A stretch of 64,000 nucleotides of DNA, taken from Meira nashicola. Lineage: Eukaryota > Basidiomycota > Exobasidiomycetes > Exobasidiales > Brachybasidiaceae. Positions 59,924-64,000 of this stretch are shown here, one piece after another (position 1 is the first letter of the stretch; each line of letters begins with the position of its first letter). A model generated the notes under the pieces. It saw nothing but the letters and a program-made list of their open reading frames with translations. It was not told where the DNA came from and made no database searches. Location of the stretch: assembly GCA_001600355.1 (NCBI GenBank), contig BCJU01000001.1:5952013-6016012 (forward strand), read 5' to 3'. A program made the position numbers and the translations under genes.

Positions 59924-61621
59924 ATGTCAGCCATTGATTTAAGGTAAGATGAATTGAAAATGATTTCTATGACACACTACTGATCATTTTTTTCACTTCA
60001 CCACAGTCTCGGTTGCATTTTCATCGGTGTAATTTTGAACGTTTGGCTGTACGGATTCTCTTGCGTACAAGCCTATATCTAGTGAGTCCATTATAACATT
60101 CAAAACAAAAGATCTCATTCTAATTCACGCATTCATTCACAGTTTCGCACGATTCAAGTCCGACCGTACTTCTTTGCGACTCTTTGTCGCTTTTCTCTTC
60201 CTTGCAGATACACTCAATAGTGTATTAGACACTGTCTTTCTTTACAAATACTTGGTCACTCACTTTGGAGATTTTACCTATGCTGAGATCAGTAATAACG
60301 AATTCGCCACCGATCCACTTTGCGTGCAAATTGTTGGTTATGCAACTCAACTCTTCTTTGCTTGGCGTATTTGGAAATTAGTTCCAGGCAAATTCAATTG
60401 GGTGCCCGCTTTGATCATTTGTGTTTTGGGATTCTTGAGCTTCTTGGGCGCTTTAGGTACAACGATTGGTGTTATAATCGTTCGTCACTATACGCAATTC
60501 CAAAAGTTCGAAGTAACAGTTGCACTGTGGCTTTCTTGCACAGCTGCTGCAGATATTATGGTGACCATTTCACTCATTACCACTTTACATCGTTCAAGGA
60601 CCGGGTTCACGCATACAGATGACTTGTTGACAAAATTAATTCGTGCTACATTGCAAACTGGTTTACTCACCACCTCGTTTGCCGTTACAGATTTGATTCG
60701 TGAGTGTCATCTTCAACTACATTGTTTTGAGTAAAATAGGCTGACTTGTTATCCTTGCATCCAGTATTTGTCTCAAGCACCACAACTTTACATTTGGTAT
60801 TCAATCTACCCTTGTCAAAGCTATACATCAACTCTCTTCTTTCCACTTTGAATGCTCGTGCATTCATTTCAAAAGGTGGCCACTCCATGAGAGCAGTCAA
60901 TTCATCCAACTTGCAAATCCATGGCGTAAGTGATATGAGCAACCTCAAATTGGCCGAAGCGGGTTTGTCGTCTGGTCTCAGCAGCGCACTCAGTGGCAAA
61001 AAGGATGACGGTGATGCAATCCTCTCTCGTACAACTGAATTGACGAGTGGCATTGACAGCCACAGCATGCCTTCTCCTGATATTCGTTCGCCAGCCGGTC
61101 GCCCCTCTTATGAGGGATCTAAGAAGAAATCAAACAAACTCATGAGTGCATGGAAGCGCACCACAGATCCGAAATCGTTTGCTCAAGTGAAGGAGACAGA
61201 AAGCGAACGTGATATCGGCCACAGTCCATATAATGATAACGAAGAAGGTGTTCACGTTGTGACTATTCAAGAACGTTTTGAGAGTGATTTACCACGTTCG
61301 CGTGATAGCATTGCACCGGCTTTATCATTCAGCAATCTCAACAACAAGAGCATGGCTTCATTCACTGAAAGTCAACGTTCTATGGGCAATAGCAGTCAAG
61401 GTAAAGGTGGTGAGGAGGGCATCAATCAGATTGCCTATCATCAAAATCAACAACAAGACGATTCGATCGAAGGCAGCGAAGAGAATGATCTGACTAATTC
61501 AGTTCCCTTGCAAACGATTCAAAGCCGTCAAGCTTCACCAAACGAGACAACTTTGAGCCCAGTAACAGCGACTAATAATCGTCAATCTATGACTGCTCGT
61601 CATCCATATAGTCAATGTTAG
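59924..61621 (+). CDS. DUF6534 seven-helix membrane protein (four exons)
   Basis: Exons are 59924-59943 (20 nt), 60007-60081, 60143-60699 and 60765-61621; introns are 63, 61 and 65 nt, all GT-AG, giving 502 aa. The N-terminus is MSAIDLSLGCIFIGVILNVW. Seven hydrophobic helices span about residues 8-240. Conserved landmarks are DPLCVQIVGYATQLFFAWRI, a FTHTDDLLTKLIRATLQTGL stretch and LHLVFNLPLSKLYINSLLST-LNAR. This is the basidiomycete DUF6534 pattern, of unknown function and with receptor-like topology. The ~240-residue C-terminal tail is Ser/Gln-rich, polar and presumably cytosolic. The very small first exon and the exon joins restore one continuous frame. Confidence 0.85.
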
Positions 61622-61802
61622 ACATTCCATTTTAGGGAACCCTTCTCTTTTGCTCGATTTACCTTTATGCAACTTGTCATCTTAAGGAACTCAATTAGCT
61701 ATGTATACCGTCCCTTTTTCATTGTAACCTAACATCAAAAGACGTATAGTTTGTCACAACATCCTCCGCATTAATCGATAATATTCGTTTATCAATATGA
61801 AT

Positions 61803-63158
61803 TTACAAGTGTGGCTCTTGACCTGCTTTGACGAGAACGTTTGGATTGAGTTGAGTTGTAGATTGTATGCCGGCTAATGTCATATTCAATTCAAGATCGG
61901 CAGCCAAACCCTTGAATACTGTTTCAACACCTTCTTGTCCGTTAACAGATAAACCCCATAACCATGGTCTTCCAATCGCAACCGCATCTGCTCCTAATGC
62001 AAGAGCTTTCATTGCATCTGCACCACATCGAACGCCTGAATCAAAGATGATATAAGGTCTCCTTCTTTGCTTGGAAGCACGATCTTCGTCACCTTCTCGT
62101 CCTACTCCATACACTAATCCAAGATCTGTAGGTTGAGATGCCTTGTTACGATCTGTAATAATTCCAGGAGTGAGATACAAAGGCAAACCACGAATATAAC
62201 GTCCGATTGCAGATAAACAATGTAGACTACTGATTGCGCCATCAACTTGTCTACCACCATGATTGCTAACCCAAATTCCATCTGCTCCAGCTTCTACAGC
62301 ACGATTTGCGTCTAATAAAGATTGAATTCCTTTCAAGATTATTGGACCATCACCCCAAAATTTACGTAAAATTGATAATTCTGACCATTTACGTGAAATT
62401 CCAGGATTAACAAGATTTACAGCTTGAACGCAAGCTCCGAATAAATCTTCTTTTGTTGCTTCTTTTCCACGTGGATCTTTACCTTCACAATATTGTTCGA
62501 TAAAGTAAGGATCTGAAAGCATATTTGCCACACCTTTTCCTGATAAAAATGGATTGAAACCATCATTTAGATCTCTTGGTCTCCATCCTAATGCAAATGT
62601 ATCCAGTGTGACAACCAAAGCTTTAAAGCCAGCTTTCTTTGCTCGACTTATCAATGATTCTGTCAACTTTTCATCAGACGGCCAATACAATTGATACCAG
62701 CCATGATTCTCTTCTTTATCCAAATCAGCTGCTGAAGCTACATCTTCGATTGAAGTAGAAGCAGCTGTAGAATGTGTATATGGTATACCTAAAGCAACAC
62801 CGGCTTGAGCCGTTGCTTTGTCTGCATCTTCATGATAAAGTTCTTGAACGCCAATCGGACTAATAATAAAAGGTGTTTGAAATGTTGTACCAAACAATTC
62901 TGTTTTCATATTTGCATCTGCAATATCTGTATCTGCTAACATTCTTGGAACGATTTGCCATTTATCAAAAGCATTCAAATTATTTTTATACGTCTTTTCT
63001 GTACTTGCACTTCCATCTGCATAATTAAATCCTTCTTTGGAAATTCGTTTTTGTGCTTCTAATCGTAATTCGGTGTGTTTCGTAGTTTGAGGTTTATTAC
63101 CGGTTTGATATGCTTCCAAATAAATTTGGCGCATATATTGAACTTTTGGGCCTTCCAT
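61803..63158 (-). CDS. FMN-dependent alpha-hydroxyacid dehydrogenase (lactate oxidase/monooxygenase-like)
   Basis: A 451-aa frame from ATG 63158 (MEGPKVQYMRQIYLEAYQ). The upstream in-frame ATG at 63242 would add 28 residues of Gln/His-rich sequence unlike the family. It is a TIM-barrel FMN enzyme: PFIISPIGVQELYH, STAASTSIEDVASA, WYQLYWPSDEK, VVTLDTFALGWRPRDL, then ILKGIQSLLDANRAVEAG, the active-site VSNHGGRQVDG, IIFDSGVRCGADAMKALALG and IGRPWLWGL. These bind FMN and abstract the substrate alpha proton. No heme-binding cytochrome b5 domain is present, unlike cytochrome b2. The closest functional group is lactate 2-monooxygenase-like fungal proteins; the natural substrate is not certain. The C-terminus EPHL lacks a canonical SKL peroxisomal signal. 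Confidence 0.88.
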   Translation of the reverse strand: MEGPKVQYMRQIYLEAYQTGNKPQTTKHTELRLEAQKRISKEGFNYADGSASTEKTYKNNLNAFDKWQIVPRMLADTDIADANMKTELFGTTFQTPFIISPIGVQELYHEDADKATAQAGVALGIPYTHSTAASTSIEDVASAADLDKEENHGWYQLYWPSDEKLTESLISRAKKAGFKALVVTLDTFALGWRPRDLNDGFNPFLSGKGVANMLSDPYFIEQYCEGKDPRGKEATKEDLFGACVQAVNLVNPGISRKWSELSILRKFWGDGPIILKGIQSLLDANRAVEAGADGIWVSNHGGRQVDGAISSLHCLSAIGRYIRGLPLYLTPGIITDRNKASQPTDLGLVYGVGREGDEDRASKQRRRPYIIFDSGVRCGADAMKALALGADAVAIGRPWLWGLSVNGQEGVETVFKGLAADLELNMTLAGIQSTTQLNPNVLVKAGQEPHL

Positions 63159-63955
63159 AGTGTTTAGAGGTATCACCAATAAGAAATGATGATGATGTTG
63201 TTGTTGTTGCGAACAATCCAATTTGATCAAACGTATACCCATCAATTCCAATCAATGCACAGTAAGCACATACTTCCCCACAGGATCCGGCTCGGTCATT
63301 AAAATTGAACTATTAGACCCGGGCTTGCTTAGTCAAAACTGCTCAAAAAAAGTTGTCTTTCCAAATCGGCCGAGATACAAATGTTAGAACGCGTGTTTGA
63401 GTTTTGACGCGCGCGTTTTGATTTAAAAAGATGCACACACTGGCTTTAAAGGTAAGACGCGAATTTACAGTTTGCCGCGCAGCACGCGCCCGCGTCTTAG
63501 AACAACAGAAGAGGAAAAATTAATTTACACAGTGTAACACACACAGACAGTACAAGTTCTTCTGTGGTTGGAAATGCCATCATTTGAGAGACAGGGAGCA
63601 TATAGCCAAATGCAAAGCAATCAAGGTTAAAAGGGAATTCGCATTTGAGAGACAAGAAAAGGAGAGACAAAGTGCCAATCTTAAACGCGCAAAGCTCGTC
63701 AGTATTTGAATAAAGCTACATCATTTTGTCTGACAATTCTACTTACCTCAAATCACGATCTGTCACTTGGGATGAAAGATGGAAAAGTCCGATTCGTGAA
63801 GTAAATCATTCATTCGTACAAGAGAGCTAACCCGAATTGAAAAGCAAAAGTCTTTTTTCGCAACATTTCAAGCACTGTTAATTTTGATCCAACTCGCATT
63901 ATTGAAATTTCAAACGAGCAAAAAAGCAAGACCTCAAGCAACATTTTTTTTCAGC
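63159..63955. promoter_or_regulatory. Divergent region at right edge
   Basis: A 797-bp spacer. A 13-bp direct repeat (CATTTGAGAGACA) occurs at 63581-63593 and 63642-63654. The region ends in a T-rich tract with TTTCAG just before a possible start codon at 63956, which could be a 3' splice site in a leader. Confidence 0.35.
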
Positions 63956-64000
63956 ATGACCGACATCCAGTCAGCTTCGGCTGGTGTTGCTTTGACAGCT
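63956..64000 (+). CDS. Possible 5' end of a gene truncated by the window
   Basis: An ATG at 63956 opens a frame (MTDIQSASAGVALTA) that reaches the window edge after 15 codons. It faces away from the FMN enzyme gene. Too little sequence is present to name it. Confidence 0.35.
   Translation, partial: MTDIQSASAGVALTA

Noticed and set aside
1..64000. tRNA, rRNA, CRISPR arrays, insertion sequences and viral genes
   Set aside because: I looked in the gene-free stretches for tRNA B-box-like sequences, long terminal repeats, transposase or reverse transcriptase motifs and spaced repeats and saw none. A covariance-model search would be needed to exclude small RNAs.

Overview
The window is fungal nuclear DNA, most likely from a basidiomycete. 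The evidence is short GT-AG introns (61 to 140 nt) in otherwise intron-poor genes, a seven-helix protein of the basidiomycete DUF6534 type, a SNAPc subunit, a Kex2-processed repeat protein resembling Ustilaginomycotina repellents, and a full set of eukaryotic housekeeping genes. Low intron density and moderately AT-rich sequence fit Ustilaginomycotina or a relative, but this is inference. I saw no rRNA, tRNA, CRISPR, transposon or viral genes.

Layout: 0-13 kb holds an edge-truncated RSC7-type remodeller subunit (-), a nine-TM EMP70 protein (+), three tandem wax-synthase-like MBOAT acyltransferases (-), the histone-fold repressor NC2 alpha (-), a p24 cargo receptor (+) and a complex I 21 kDa subunit (-). 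13-30 kb holds an FG nucleoporin with a RanBP1 domain (+), a membrane-anchored pirin (-), divergent ribosomal protein genes uS19 and P2, exonuclease V (-), SNAPC3 (+) and an EOS1-family ER protein (+). 30-42 kb holds the NuA4 scaffold EAF1/VID21 with polyQ repeats (-), gamma-glutamyltranspeptidase (-) and RTP1/TANGO6 (+). 42-47 kb is a secretome island with long AT-rich spacers: a Kex2-type repeat precursor (-), a small secreted protein (+) and a Ser-rich GPI-type protein (+). 47-64 kb holds Ypt7/Rab7 (-), mitoribosomal mL59 (+), a ZW10/Dsl1-like tether with repeated acidic Trp motifs (-), proteasome Rpn9 (-), PalB/Rim13 calpain (+), a DUF202 membrane protein (-), the DUF6534 protein (+), an FMN-dependent alpha-hydroxyacid dehydrogenase (-) and a possible gene start at the right edge.

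Most genes are unrelated housekeeping genes packed in divergent and convergent pairs; no operon-like logic is expected. The parts that look accessory are the MBOAT array (4.06-9.79 kb) and the secretome island (42.1-47.1 kb). I resolved introns by hand for NC2 alpha, p24, the complex I subunit, uS19, P2, the middle MBOAT, the GPI-type protein and the DUF6534 gene. In several genes the longest open frame begins at a non-ATG codon, so I moved the start to the first plausible ATG.
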